A stretch of DNA of 64,000 nucleotides, taken from the NCBI RefSeq assembly GCF_900091615.1, contig NZ_FMIA01000002.1, forward strand, positions 5,580,001 to 5,644,000. Reading direction: 5' to 3'. The position numbers were made by a program, and so were the translations under genes. The stretch comes from Micromonospora yangpuensis (lineage in GTDB: Bacteria > Actinomycetota > Actinomycetes > Mycobacteriales > Micromonosporaceae). Under the pieces are notes generated by a model. The model was not told the origin of the DNA. It saw nothing but the letters and a program-made list of their open reading frames with translations, and ran no database searches. This document shows, in pieces, positions 9,209-18,624 of the stretch. The number at the start of each line of letters is the position of its first letter. Position 1 is the stretch's first letter.

Positions 9209-9258
9209 TCAACCAGACCTACGAAAAGCCCCGGGCTCACAGGAGCCCGGGGCTTTTT
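9181..9258 (+). promoter_or_regulatory. Attenuator: antiterminator/terminator switch before chorismate mutase
   Basis: Three mutually interacting pairings are visible. The terminator is a perfect 15-bp stem (9224-9238 with 9243-9257). The antiterminator pairs 9181-9188 with 9231-9238 (8 bp, one G-U), consuming the terminator's 5' arm. A third 8-bp stem pairs 9193-9200 with 9216-9223 and encloses the leader stop codon. A ribosome stalled on the aromatic codons at 9158-9172 would leave 9181-9188 free to form the antiterminator. The pairings are read from sequence; the mechanism is inference. Confidence 0.6.
9224..9258 (+). terminator. Intrinsic terminator in the chorismate mutase leader
   Basis: A 15-bp perfect stem with an ACAG loop, followed by TTTTT (9254-9258). 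It sits upstream of, not downstream of, a gene on this strand, which points to attenuation. The A run on its 5' side would also let it work on the minus strand, but no gene ends there. Confidence 0.88.
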
Positions 9259-9303
9259 GTTCCGGGATCCGGACACCGGGCCCGACGTCCGAGGGGTACG
9301 ACG

Positions 9304-9666
9304 ATGATGACAGACGTGGTGGAGCAGAACGGCGGCGTGGCACGCGCGGCGGCTGACACGCCGGACGCGGCACCGACGCAGACCGATCCGGCGAGCCCGG
9401 GCACCGGCACCGACGAGCCGGCGGCCGCAGCCCGGATCGTCGAGATCCGGGAACGGATCGACCAGATCGACCGGACCCTGATCGAGCTGTGGCAGGAGCG
9501 GGCCGGCCTGTCGCAGCAGGTCGGCGCGACCCGGATCGCCTCCGGCGGCACCCGGCTGGTGCTCTCCCGCGAGCGGGAGATCCTGGAGCGCTTCCGGCTC
9601 GCCCTCGGCGCCGACGGCACCCAACTCGCCCTGCTCCTGCTCCGCGCCGGCCGCGGCCCCCTGTAA
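9304..9666 (+). CDS. Chorismate mutase (AroQ class)
   Basis: A 120-residue protein with a disordered N-terminal tail of about 45 residues, then an all-alpha chorismate mutase type II domain: IREKIDQID-like helix (IRERIDQIDRTLIELW), the R-x-L-V-x-S-R-E-R-E segment, and the terminal helix. It converts chorismate to prephenate, first committed step to Phe and Tyr. ATG-ATG start with GAGGGG upstream. The TAA stop is supplied by the 54-bp repeat that begins at its last codons. Regulation by the upstream leader is likely. Confidence 0.88.
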   Translation: MMTDVVEQNGGVARAAADTPDAAPTQTDPASPGTGTDEPAAAARIVEIRERIDQIDRTLIELWQERAGLSQQVGATRIASGGTRLVLSREREILERFRLALGADGTQLALLLLRAGRGPL

Positions 9667-9716
9667 GGAAGGGCCCCCTGTTAACGCTTTCGGTATAGAA
9701 GGGCCCCCTTCTAACC
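9663..9716 (+). repeat. 54-bp interspersed repeat, copy A
   Basis: Begins GTAAGGAAGGGCCCC, has a central CGGT, and ends in TAACC. Same length and order of blocks as copies B, C and E. The stop codon of chorismate mutase lies inside it. Confidence 0.9.
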
Positions 9717-9870
9717 GACCCCGCACCGGCGGGGCGAGGCGGGCAGGGGCCGACGGCCGGGCGACGTGAATAAGGCGGTGCCGACGCGGGCCGGGCGGAC
9801 GATGTGGGCCGGGCGGGCCGGGCGGACGACACGGGCCGGGCGGGCCACGGGGGCCGGGTCGGAAACGGGC

Positions 9871-9913
9871 GAGCCGCCGTCCGGGCGTCAGGGGTGACGT
9901 CGGACGGCGGCTC
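9871..9913 (-). terminator. Hairpin downstream of the peptide ABC operon
   Basis: A 13-bp perfect stem (9871-9883 with 9901-9913) beyond the stop of the last importer gene. The segment 9717-9870 between it and repeat copy A has no gene; it is an array of degenerate GGGCCGGGCGG units. Confidence 0.7.
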
Positions 9914-9934
9914 GACAGACGGCCGTGGCGTGGG

Positions 9935-10940
<1,006 letters not shown>

Positions 10941-10948
<8 letters not shown>

Positions 10949-11978
10949 GGCTCACCAGCTCCTCGGCGAAGTGGCAGGCGCTGGCCCGGGTCGGGCCGAG
11001 CTGCAGCAGCGGCGGGACCTTCTCCCGGCACACCGGCTGCACCATCGGGCAGCGCGGGTTGAACGGGCAGCCCGGCGGGATGTTCATCAGGTTCGGCGGA
11101 AGACCCTTGATCGTACGGAGCTGCTGGCCCCGTTCGTCCATCCGCGGGATGGAGTCGAGCAGGCCGAGGGTGTACGGGTGCGCCGGCTTGGCGTACAGCT
11201 CGTACACGTCGGCTTCCTCGACGATCCGGCCCGCGTACATGACGGCGATCCGGTCGGCGACGTCGGCGACCACGCCGAGGTCGTGGGTGATCAGGATCAG
11301 GCCCATCTGCCGTTCCCGCTGGAGTTCGGCGAGCAGGTCCATGATCTGGGCCTGCACGGTCACGTCCAGCGCGGTGGTCGGCTCGTCGGCGATCAGCACC
11401 TCCGGGTCCAGCGCCAGCGACATCGCGATCATCGCGCGCTGCCGCATGCCGCCGGAGAACTGGTGGGGGTACTGGTTGAACCGGCTCGCCGCGTTCGGGA
11501 TCTTGACCTGGTCGAGCATCTCGATGGCGCGCTTCTTGGCGTCGCCGCGGCTCATGCCCCGGCGGAACCGGAACTGCTCGGCGATCTGGAACCCGACGGT
11601 GAAGACCGGGTTCAGCGCGGAGAGCGCGTCCTGGAAGATCATGGCGATGCCCTCGCCACGGATCTTCCGGCGCTCCTCGAAGGACATGGCCAGCATGTCC
11701 TTGCCGTGGAAGCGGGCCTGACCGCCGGTGACGAAGCCGGGCGGGGTGTCGAGGATGCCCATGACGGCCTGCGCGGTGACGCTCTTGCCGGAGCCGGACT
11801 CGCCGAGCACGGCGAGGGTCTCCCCCGCGTCGACGTGGTACGTCACCCCGTTGATGACCTTGGCAACGCCGTCCCGGGTACGGAATTCCACCCGCAGGTC
11901 TTCGACCTCCAGGAGGCGGCCCGACGGGCGCTCGCCGGCTCCCGGCGTGGACTGCTCGGACACGAGAATGTCGGACAA
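10941..11978 (-). CDS. Oligopeptide/dipeptide ABC importer ATPase (DppD/OppD type)
   Basis: 345 residues: Walker A GESGSGKS, signature FSGGMRQRAM, Walker B VLIADEPTTALDVT, H-loop THD, and a C-terminal Cys-containing extension (GCPFNPRCP). The pair of non-identical ATPases is usual for peptide importers. Separated by 11 nt from the upstream permease. Confidence 0.93.
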
Positions 11979-11989
11979 CTCAACCTCCC

Positions 11990-12973
11990 CTAGCGGAGTT
12001 TCGGATCGAAGGCCTCACGGACCGCCTCGCCGAGCATCACGAAGCTCAGTACGGCGGTGACGAGGAACCCGGCGGGGAAGAAGAGCAGGAACGGTGAGAC
12101 CCGAAGGTAGTTCTGCGCCTCACTGATCATGATTCCCCAGGAGACCACCGGACTCTTCAGGCCGACGCCGAGGAAGGAGAGGGTGGCCTCGGCACCGATG
12201 AAGGAGCCGACCATGATCGTCCCGTAGACCAGCAGCGGGGCGAGACAGTTCGGCAGCAGGTGCTTGAAGATGATCCGTCCGGTGCTCGCGCCGAGGGCGC
12301 GGGCCGCGACGATGTAGTCCGCCTCCTTGGTGGCCAGCACCGAGGAGCGCATCAGCCGCATGGAGACCGGCCAGCTCAGCACCACCAGGGAGAGGGTCAC
12401 CAGCCCCATGATCTCCCACTTGCCGTTCTCCGAGCCCACCCCGTTGAAGGTGGTCAGGATGACGATCGCACCGAGCACGAACGGCAGGCCGAAGAAGACG
12501 TCGGCGATCCGGGAGAGCACGGCGTCCACCCAGCCACCGAGGTAGCCGGCGACCATGCCCATCATCCCGCCGAGCAGCAGGGTGCCGGCCACCGCGCTCA
12601 ACGCCACGATGATCGAGGCGCGGGCACCGTAGATCACCCGGGCGTAGACGTCCCGGCCCTGCACGTCGTAGCCGAACCAGGCGTCGCCCGACGGCGGCAC
12701 CAGGCTGTTGCTCAGCGCGCCGTTGACCGCGTCCTTCGAGGTGAACAGCCAGGGGAAGGCCGCGAGTACCAGGAAGAAGACGATAAGCGTCGAGGAGATC
12801 CAGAAGATCGGCTTGCGGCGCAGGTCGCGCCAGGCGTCACCGAACAGCCCGCGCGGCTTGTTCTTGCGGGCGTTCTCCGGCAGGCCGGCGTCGGTCGGAG
12901 CACCGGAGCCGGCCTCCGTCGGGGCGGTCGACGGCGGGGTGGAGACGATGGGTGCGGAGTGCGGGTCGCTCAT
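11990..12973 (-). CDS. Peptide ABC importer permease (DppC/OppC type)
   Basis: 327 residues with a disordered N-terminus of about 45 residues, an N-terminal OppC_N helix, then a binding-protein-dependent permease domain with the EAA-like segment (EADYIVAARALGASTGRIIFKHLLPN). About six transmembrane helices. GAGGTGG precedes the ATG. Forms the transmembrane channel with the DppB-type protein. Confidence 0.92.
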   Translation of the reverse strand: MSDPHSAPIVSTPPSTAPTEAGSGAPTDAGLPENARKNKPRGLFGDAWRDLRRKPIFWISSTLIVFFLVLAAFPWLFTSKDAVNGALSNSLVPPSGDAWFGYDVQGRDVYARVIYGARASIIVALSAVAGTLLLGGMMGMVAGYLGGWVDAVLSRIADVFFGLPFVLGAIVILTTFNGVGSENGKWEIMGLVTLSLVVLSWPVSMRLMRSSVLATKEADYIVAARALGASTGRIIFKHLLPNCLAPLLVYGTIMVGSFIGAEATLSFLGVGLKSPVVSWGIMISEAQNYLRVSPFLLFFPAGFLVTAVLSFVMLGEAVREAFDPKLR

Positions 12974-13036
12974 GCCGCCACCTCACTGCGCTCGGCGTCG
13001 GCACGGGGCCCGACGACGACGGTTCGTTCGCGGAAC

Positions 13037-13963
13037 TCACTCATAGCGGATCCTCGGGTCCAGGGCTGCGTAGAGCAGGTCCACCAGCAGGTTCATCACC
13101 AGGTAGATGACCACCAGGACGACCACGATGGAGACCACGGTGGCACTCTCCTTGGTGGTGATCGCCCGGTAGACCTGCCGGCCGATGCCGTTGACGTTGA
13201 AGATGCCCTCGGTGACGATGGCACCGCCCATCAGCGCACCGAGGTCGGTGCCGAGCAGGGTGACCACCGGGATGAGCGAGTTGCGCAGCAGGTGCACACC
13301 GACCACCCGGCGCATCGGCAGGCCCTTGGCGATGGCGGTCCGCACGTAGTCGGCCCGGCGGTTCTCCGCGATGCTGGTGCGGGCCAGCCGGGCCACGTAC
13401 GCCATGGAGGCGCTGCCGAGCACGAAGCCCGGCACGATGAGCTCGGAGAACTTCACCTCGGACGAGACCGTGGTGCTGATGAGTTTCAGCTGGAACCCGA
13501 GCACCCACTGCAGCACGAAACCGATGACGAAGATCGGCAGGGCGATCAGGAACATGGTGGAGACCAGGACCAGGTTGTCCAGGAAGCCGTTGCGGCGCAG
13601 ACCGGTCAGCACGCCGGCGACGAGGCCGATGACCGCCTCGATCGCCAGGGCGACGAGCGCCAACTTCAGCGTGTTCGGGTACGCCGTGGCGATGATGTCG
13701 TTCACCGACCGACCACTGAAGGTCTCCCCGAAGTCGCCCGTGAGCAGGTTGCGCATGTAGTTCGCGTACTGCACCAGGAGCGGCTGGTCGAGATGGAACT
13801 TCTCGGTCATGTAGGTGACGTACTGCTCGGGGCAGCGCCGTTCGCCGCACTTGCCGGCGAACGGGTCACCGGGCACGGACCAGACGAGCCAGTAGATCAG
13901 GAACGTCGTCCCGATGAAGACCGGTACGAGTTGGAGCAGCCGCCTCACCAGATAACGGCCCAT
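13037..13963 (-). CDS. Peptide ABC importer permease (DppB/OppB type)
   Basis: 308 residues from the ATG at 13963, which has GGAGGA at ideal spacing; the open frame extends 18 codons further but without an SD. The N-terminus MGRYLVRRLLQLVPV is typical of the family, and the EAA loop (RADYVRTAIAKGLP) precedes the last helices. A large periplasm-facing insertion with two Cys (KCGERRC) follows helix 1. Confidence 0.92.
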   Translation of the reverse strand: MGRYLVRRLLQLVPVFIGTTFLIYWLVWSVPGDPFAGKCGERRCPEQYVTYMTEKFHLDQPLLVQYANYMRNLLTGDFGETFSGRSVNDIIATAYPNTLKLALVALAIEAVIGLVAGVLTGLRRNGFLDNLVLVSTMFLIALPIFVIGFVLQWVLGFQLKLISTTVSSEVKFSELIVPGFVLGSASMAYVARLARTSIAENRRADYVRTAIAKGLPMRRVVGVHLLRNSLIPVVTLLGTDLGALMGGAIVTEGIFNVNGIGRQVYRAITTKESATVVSIVVVLVVIYLVMNLLVDLLYAALDPRIRYE

Positions 13964-14051
13964 GGGGTGGTCCTCCAAGGAAGGAACGCGTCGGACGGCC
14001 GACACGGGTGGTGACAACGCGCGGGAGCGGGATGGTGTCCCGCGCGGAACG

Positions 14052-14093
14052 GCCCCGGGCCGGGCTCACGGATATGTGAGCCCGACCCGGGGC
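14052..14093 (-). terminator. Strong hairpin between binding-protein gene and permease genes
   Basis: An 18-bp stem with one G-U pair (14052-14069 with 14076-14093), 6-nt loop. It lies inside the operon directly after the solute-binding-protein gene, where partial termination or 3'-end protection would give more binding protein than membrane components. Confidence 0.75.
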
Positions 14094-14107
14094 TTGAGGT
14101 GCTGGGA

Positions 14108-15745
14108 TCAGAGCTCGACCGAGGTGATGTCGAGTTCACCGACCGCGGTGACCTCGAGCTTCTTGATCTTCTCGGAGTGTCCGCCCTGGTTGGCGTAGTA
14201 GTAGATCGGCAGACTCGGCACGTCCTGGTCGATCAGCTTGACGGCCTCGGCGAACTTGGCGTGCGAGGCGTTGATGTCGGCCTGCCCGCCCGCGTCCTTG
14301 GCCAGCGCGTCGACCTGCGGGTTGCTGTAGCCACCGTCGTTCGAGGAACCACCGGTCACGAAGAGCGGGTTGATCCAGTTCTCGATGTCCGGGTAGTCCT
14401 GCTGCCACGCGGCGCGGTACGGGCCCTTCATCTGCTTGGCGTTGATCGCCTGGCGGAAGACCGCGAAGGTCGGCATGCCCTCGGCCCGGGCCTCGATGCC
14501 CAGGGTGGTCTTGACCTGCTGGGCGACGGCCTCCATCCACTCCTTGTGGCTGGAGTCGGCGTTGTAGTAGAAGACCATCTCGCCCTCGAAGCCGCTGGAG
14601 GCGGCGAAGAGCCGCTTGGCCTCGTCGGGGTTGTAGTCGCAGACGGTGCAGTTGCCGTCAACGGTGCCCGGGGCGAGCGGGTTGGCCCAGCTCTTCGCCG
14701 GCGGCCGGGTGCCGAAGAAGATCTTGTCGACGATCTCCTGGCGGTTGATCGAGAGCGAGACCGCCTTGCGGAGGTTGACGTCCTTGTACCGCGCGTCGTA
14801 GATCGGGAAGGCGATGAACGCGGTGATCGGGGTGGTGGTGGTGATGGCCCGCTCGCCGAGGTCGCCCTTCCACTTGTCGCCCGCCAGCGCGGAGACCGGG
14901 ACCTGCTCGGTCCAGTCGAGGTTGCCCGAGACCAGGTCGGCGTAGGCGCTGTCCTCGCTCTGGTAGAGCTTGACGTCGACGTCCTTGATCTTCATCTTGT
15001 CGCGCAGGTTGTAGTCGTCGAAGCGCGTCAGCTTGATCAGGACGTCGTCTTCCCAGGACACGAACTTGACCGGGCCGTTGCCGATCGGCTTGCGTCCGAA
15101 GTCCTCGGCCTTCTGGGTGAAGAAGGCGTCCGGCAGCGGCATGTACGCCGAGTAGCCGAGCTTGGTCGGCCAGACGGCGGTCGGCGCGGCCAGGGTGACC
15201 TCGAAGGTCCAGTCGTCGACGACCTTCAGGCCGGACATCGTCTCGGCGGTCGGCTCGGGGGCCTTCTGCGGGCCCTCGCCGTCCGGGTCCTGCTTGTTGA
15301 CGTCGTCGAAGCCCTGGATGTCGGCGAAGAACGAGCCGTTCTGGGCGCCGTTGGGCGAGTACGCGGCCCAGTTCCAGGCGTCGACGAAGTTCTTGGCCTT
15401 GACCACGGTGCCGTCGTGGAACTTGGTGTCCTGCTTGATCTTGACCGTGTAGACCTTGGAGTCGGTGGTGTCGATCGACTCGGCCACGGCGTTACGCGGG
15501 GCGCTGCCGTCGTTCGGGTACTCCACCAGGCCGGTCCAGAGCCAGTCGACGACCTTGCCGCCGCCGGTCTCGGTGGTGTTCGACGGCACCAGCGGGTTCT
15601 CCGGCTGGACGCCGTGGATGGTGATCGCGCCGTCGGCGCTGTTGCCGCCCTCGCCGCTATCGCTGTCGCTGGAGCAGCCGGACGCGACGAGCGCGAAAGC
15701 CGCGCCCACCGCGACCACGCTGCTCGCCCGCTTCGAGACTCTCAT
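14108..15745 (-). CDS. Peptide ABC importer substrate-binding lipoprotein (family 5)
   Basis: 545 residues with a lipoprotein signal peptide: basic start, hydrophobic core and lipobox A-S-G-C with lipid-modified C24. The rest matches SBP family 5 (DppA/OppA), including the AVAESIDTTDSKVYTVKIK-type strand near residue 85. It captures peptides outside the membrane and hands them to the permeases. First gene of the five-gene importer. SD AGGAGG lies upstream of the ATG. Confidence 0.95.
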   Translation of the reverse strand: MRVSKRASSVVAVGAAFALVASGCSSDSDSGEGGNSADGAITIHGVQPENPLVPSNTTETGGGKVVDWLWTGLVEYPNDGSAPRNAVAESIDTTDSKVYTVKIKQDTKFHDGTVVKAKNFVDAWNWAAYSPNGAQNGSFFADIQGFDDVNKQDPDGEGPQKAPEPTAETMSGLKVVDDWTFEVTLAAPTAVWPTKLGYSAYMPLPDAFFTQKAEDFGRKPIGNGPVKFVSWEDDVLIKLTRFDDYNLRDKMKIKDVDVKLYQSEDSAYADLVSGNLDWTEQVPVSALAGDKWKGDLGERAITTTTPITAFIAFPIYDARYKDVNLRKAVSLSINRQEIVDKIFFGTRPPAKSWANPLAPGTVDGNCTVCDYNPDEAKRLFAASSGFEGEMVFYYNADSSHKEWMEAVAQQVKTTLGIEARAEGMPTFAVFRQAINAKQMKGPYRAAWQQDYPDIENWINPLFVTGGSSNDGGYSNPQVDALAKDAGGQADINASHAKFAEAVKLIDQDVPSLPIYYYANQGGHSEKIKKLEVTAVGELDITSVEL

Positions 15746-16541
15746 TCGGAGGGGCCTCCTCTTTCTGACCTGGTGCCGTCGTGGGTTTCACGCACGTTGT
15801 GGGGGGTATACCGCCCGGCGATCCCATACCACACCGGTCGCCGGTTTTCCGCTGGAAATCGGGACACCCCTGATGCTCCGATCCGCCGGGCCACTGCCCC
15901 CGTTCACGGTCGACGCCGCACAGGACAGACGGCCACGAAGCGCTTCGATCAGGAGCGTTCCGCGGCCGGCATGCCGAGTGAGGCGCCTCGCGCAAGGGGG
16001 CCGAGGTGTTGCAACTGTGACACCCACCTGCCGCTTCCGTGAAGGTGCCGTTATCAAGACGTTAGTTGGTCGGCACGCGTCCGATACTTGAAAAAAGATC
16101 ATGAAACCCCCTAAGACACCCCCTCTGAGCTGGGAAAACTCGGTCAGATCGGACCGCCTCAGCGGGTCGCCAAGCGGCACCGAAGGGTGACCTACTCCTC
16201 AGTACGAGGCCTCCTCAGCCGCCGCCGAGCCAGGAATTAATGTCCGTCCGGTGGAGCAACGACGCGCCGAGCGGTCATGGTCGACTCACCGGCAGAGGGA
16301 TAGGGGTGGCGGCCGATGGTGCCGCTGGGCGGAACTACCGGAACTCGGGCGGCCACGCTGAGCGACAGCACCTCCGGCAAGACCACCGTCGCCCCCCGCC
16401 CGCCCCGACCTCGGCCGCATCGACAGGCGTGGAACGGGTCCGGCCCCGGCATCCACGTGCGGATGCCGGGGCCGGAGGCCGTCGGACGGTACGACGGTGG
16501 TTGACCGCCGCCAGGCGGTACTACAGGTACTACAGCCGCCG
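15746..16541. other. Long intergenic region between the importer operon and the surface protein
   Basis: About 800 bp with no credible gene. It should hold the importer promoter on the minus strand. An imperfect dyad GGTGTTGCAACTGTGACACC (16005-16024) and a low-GC patch around 16085-16110 are the only notable features apart from the terminator at 16441-16474. Confidence 0.6.
16441..16474 (-). terminator. Terminator of the thioester surface protein gene
   Basis: A 14-bp perfect stem (16441-16454 with 16461-16474), 6-nt loop, about 70 bp past the stop of the minus-strand gene. Confidence 0.8.
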
Positions 16542-17753
16542 TCAGGCGGTGAAGCGCAGCTTGCGACGACGCAGCAGCAGGACGGTGAGCCCGCCCACCG
16601 CGAGCAGCAGCACCCCGGCGCTGGCCGCCACCGCGATCGGCGAACCGGTAAGCGGCAGGTCACTGCCGCCGCTCACCGGCGAGGTCGACGGGGCCGGGCT
16701 CGCCACCGGGGCCGAGGGGGACGCGGACTCCGACGGCGAGGCCGAGGTCGACTCCGACGGGGTCGGCGACGGGACCGGCGACTCCGACGGCGACTCGCTC
16801 GGCGTCGGAGAGGGCGACTCCGACGGCGCGGCGGTGAAGGTCGCCTCCGCCTTGGCGGTGATCTTCGAGCCGGCGCTGCCGCCGAGGATCAACTTCTGGT
16901 GCTTGTTCTTGTCACCGGGGAAGAGGAACACCCGGCCGAAGGAGACCGACTCGTCGGCGGAGGCGGTGACGGAGACCTTCCCGGCGTCGTCGCGGGTCAG
17001 CCAGAACTGACCCTCGTTGGCCACCGAGGTGACCGGCTTGCCCTCGGCGTCCACGGCGGTGCCGCCGTCGACCGCGAGCGTGATGTCACCGGCCGGACCA
17101 CGCACCGTGAACGGACCCGCCTTCGCTCCGGCGGTCGCCTCGGCGTCCTTCGGGTCGATGCTCAGCTCGGCCTTCGGCTCGGGCTGGTCGGTGGCGTTGG
17201 TGATCAGGTAGTCGTAGATCTTCTTGATCGCGGTGTACTCGATCGGCCGGGTCAGCTCCGGACGGTTGGCCCGGTTGGCCAGCCGGATGCCGTCACTGAA
17301 GTGCCAGACGGCGGTCTGGGTGCCGAAGTACAGCACCGTCTGGCGACGTACCGGGCTGAGGTCGGCGGGCAGTTCGGCGCCGGCCGCCGCGAGCAGCGCG
17401 TCGGCGTCGGCGTTCGGGTAGCCGTGGGTGAGCACCCACTGCACCTTGCCGAGGTTCTTCACCTGGGACTCGTCCCAGGTGCCCTCCTCGTAGTTCTTGT
17501 TCAGGGCGACCGGGGTGTGGAAGTCGATGCAGAAGACCGGGACCGTCTGCTCCCCGATCTTCAGCTCCAGCGCGGAGGTGGTCTCCGGCTTGCTGTTGAG
17601 CTGGAGGGTGACCTCGGTGCGGGGTACCTGCTTGGCCTTGCCGGTGACCGGCTCCTCGGCGGCGGCGGGGCTGGCCGCGCCGAGCGCGAGCGCACTGCCG
17701 ACGACGGTCGCGGCGGCGACCCGCGCCCAGCGCAGTCCTCGTTGTCCGAACAT
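16542..17753 (-). CDS. Sortase-anchored surface protein with Cys-Gln thioester domain
   Basis: 403 residues. Signal peptide (1-32, ends A-A-A), then a thioester (TQXA) domain in which the conserved Cys (VFCIDF, C75) and Gln (GTQTA, Q146) are both present, so an internal thioester can form. An Ig-like beta domain follows (about 190-310), then a Ser/Pro/Glu repeat stalk, an LPLTG sortase motif (366-370), a hydrophobic helix and RRRK tail. Proteins of this type attach covalently to surfaces; in actinomycetes a role at the hyphal or spore surface is plausible. Confidence 0.9.
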   Translation of the reverse strand: MFGQRGLRWARVAAATVVGSALALGAASPAAAEEPVTGKAKQVPRTEVTLQLNSKPETTSALELKIGEQTVPVFCIDFHTPVALNKNYEEGTWDESQVKNLGKVQWVLTHGYPNADADALLAAAGAELPADLSPVRRQTVLYFGTQTAVWHFSDGIRLANRANRPELTRPIEYTAIKKIYDYLITNATDQPEPKAELSIDPKDAEATAGAKAGPFTVRGPAGDITLAVDGGTAVDAEGKPVTSVANEGQFWLTRDDAGKVSVTASADESVSFGRVFLFPGDKNKHQKLILGGSAGSKITAKAEATFTAAPSESPSPTPSESPSESPVPSPTPSESTSASPSESASPSAPVASPAPSTSPVSGGSDLPLTGSPIAVAASAGVLLLAVGGLTVLLLRRRKLRFTA

Positions 17754-17935
17754 CAGATTCGTGTACCTCTCCCGCAGGGGTGACCCGCTCGGGCGGGTTG
17801 AGCGACGCCGCCGTCCCCGCGGGGATGCACCCGCACGCGAGAACGCGACGGGGCATTATCGACCGCCCGAGGGACGCTTGTCAGCCCCGGAAGTAGAGGT
17901 ATCTCACCTTTGCCCGGATCGTACGCCAAAAACGA

Positions 17936-18622
17936 TCACACGAGACGCCGGTCGGCGGCCCATCGTGACAGCTCGTAGCGGTTCGACATCTGGAGTTTGC
18001 GCAGCACGTTCGACACGTGCGTCTCCACCGTCTTGATCGAGATGAACAACTCCTTGGCGATCTCCTTGTACGCGTACCCCCGGGCCAGCAGCCGCAGCAC
18101 CTCGCGCTCCCGGTTGGTGAGCTGGTCCAGCTCGGGGTCGGCGACCGGGGCGTCCGGCCGGGCGGCGAAGGCGTCCAGCACGAAACCGGCCAGCCGGGGG
18201 CTGAACACCGCGTCACCGTCGGCCACCCGACGGATCGCGGCGGTCAACTCGTCCGGCGAGATGGTCTTGGTGACGTACCCCCGCGCCCCGGCCCGGATCA
18301 GACCGATCACGTCCTCGGCGGCGTCCGAGACGCTCAACGCCAGGAAACGCACCTGGGGATGGGTACGGCGCATCGCCTCCAGCACGGCCCGGCCACCACC
18401 GTCGGGCATGTGCACGTCGAGCAGGACCACGTCCGGCGCGGTGGCCGCGATCCGGCTGACCGCCTCGGCGACCGTGCTGGCCTCTCCGACCACCTCGACG
18501 TGCACGCCCAGCTCGGCCCGGACACCGGCCCGGAACATCGCGTGGTCGTCGACCAGGAAGACCCGTAGCCGCTCGGGGCGGGCCTCCGCCTGCTCGACCG
18601 GTTCCATCGGCTGATCCGCCAT
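17936..18622 (-). CDS. LuxR/NarL-family response regulator
   Basis: 228 residues from the ATG at 18622. Receiver domain with the acidic pair (VDDH), phosphoacceptor Asp in LLDVHMPD and conserved Lys in VTKT; C-terminal LuxR HTH (LTNREREVLRLLARGYAYKEIAKELFIS...). It follows the sensor kinase gene with the stop 2 nt upstream of the ATG, so the two form a two-component pair. A TTG two codons earlier is a less likely start. Confidence 0.93.
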   Translation of the reverse strand: MADQPMEPVEQAEARPERLRVFLVDDHAMFRAGVRAELGVHVEVVGEASTVAEAVSRIAATAPDVVLLDVHMPDGGGRAVLEAMRRTHPQVRFLALSVSDAAEDVIGLIRAGARGYVTKTISPDELTAAIRRVADGDAVFSPRLAGFVLDAFAARPDAPVADPELDQLTNREREVLRLLARGYAYKEIAKELFISIKTVETHVSNVLRKLQMSNRYELSRWAADRRLV

Positions 18623-18624
18623 GG

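Noticed and set aside
16005-16024. Operator-like dyad GGTGTTGCAACTGTGACACC in the long spacer
   Set aside because: Only seven of ten pairs match and it is over 250 bp from the nearest start codon; not enough to call a site.
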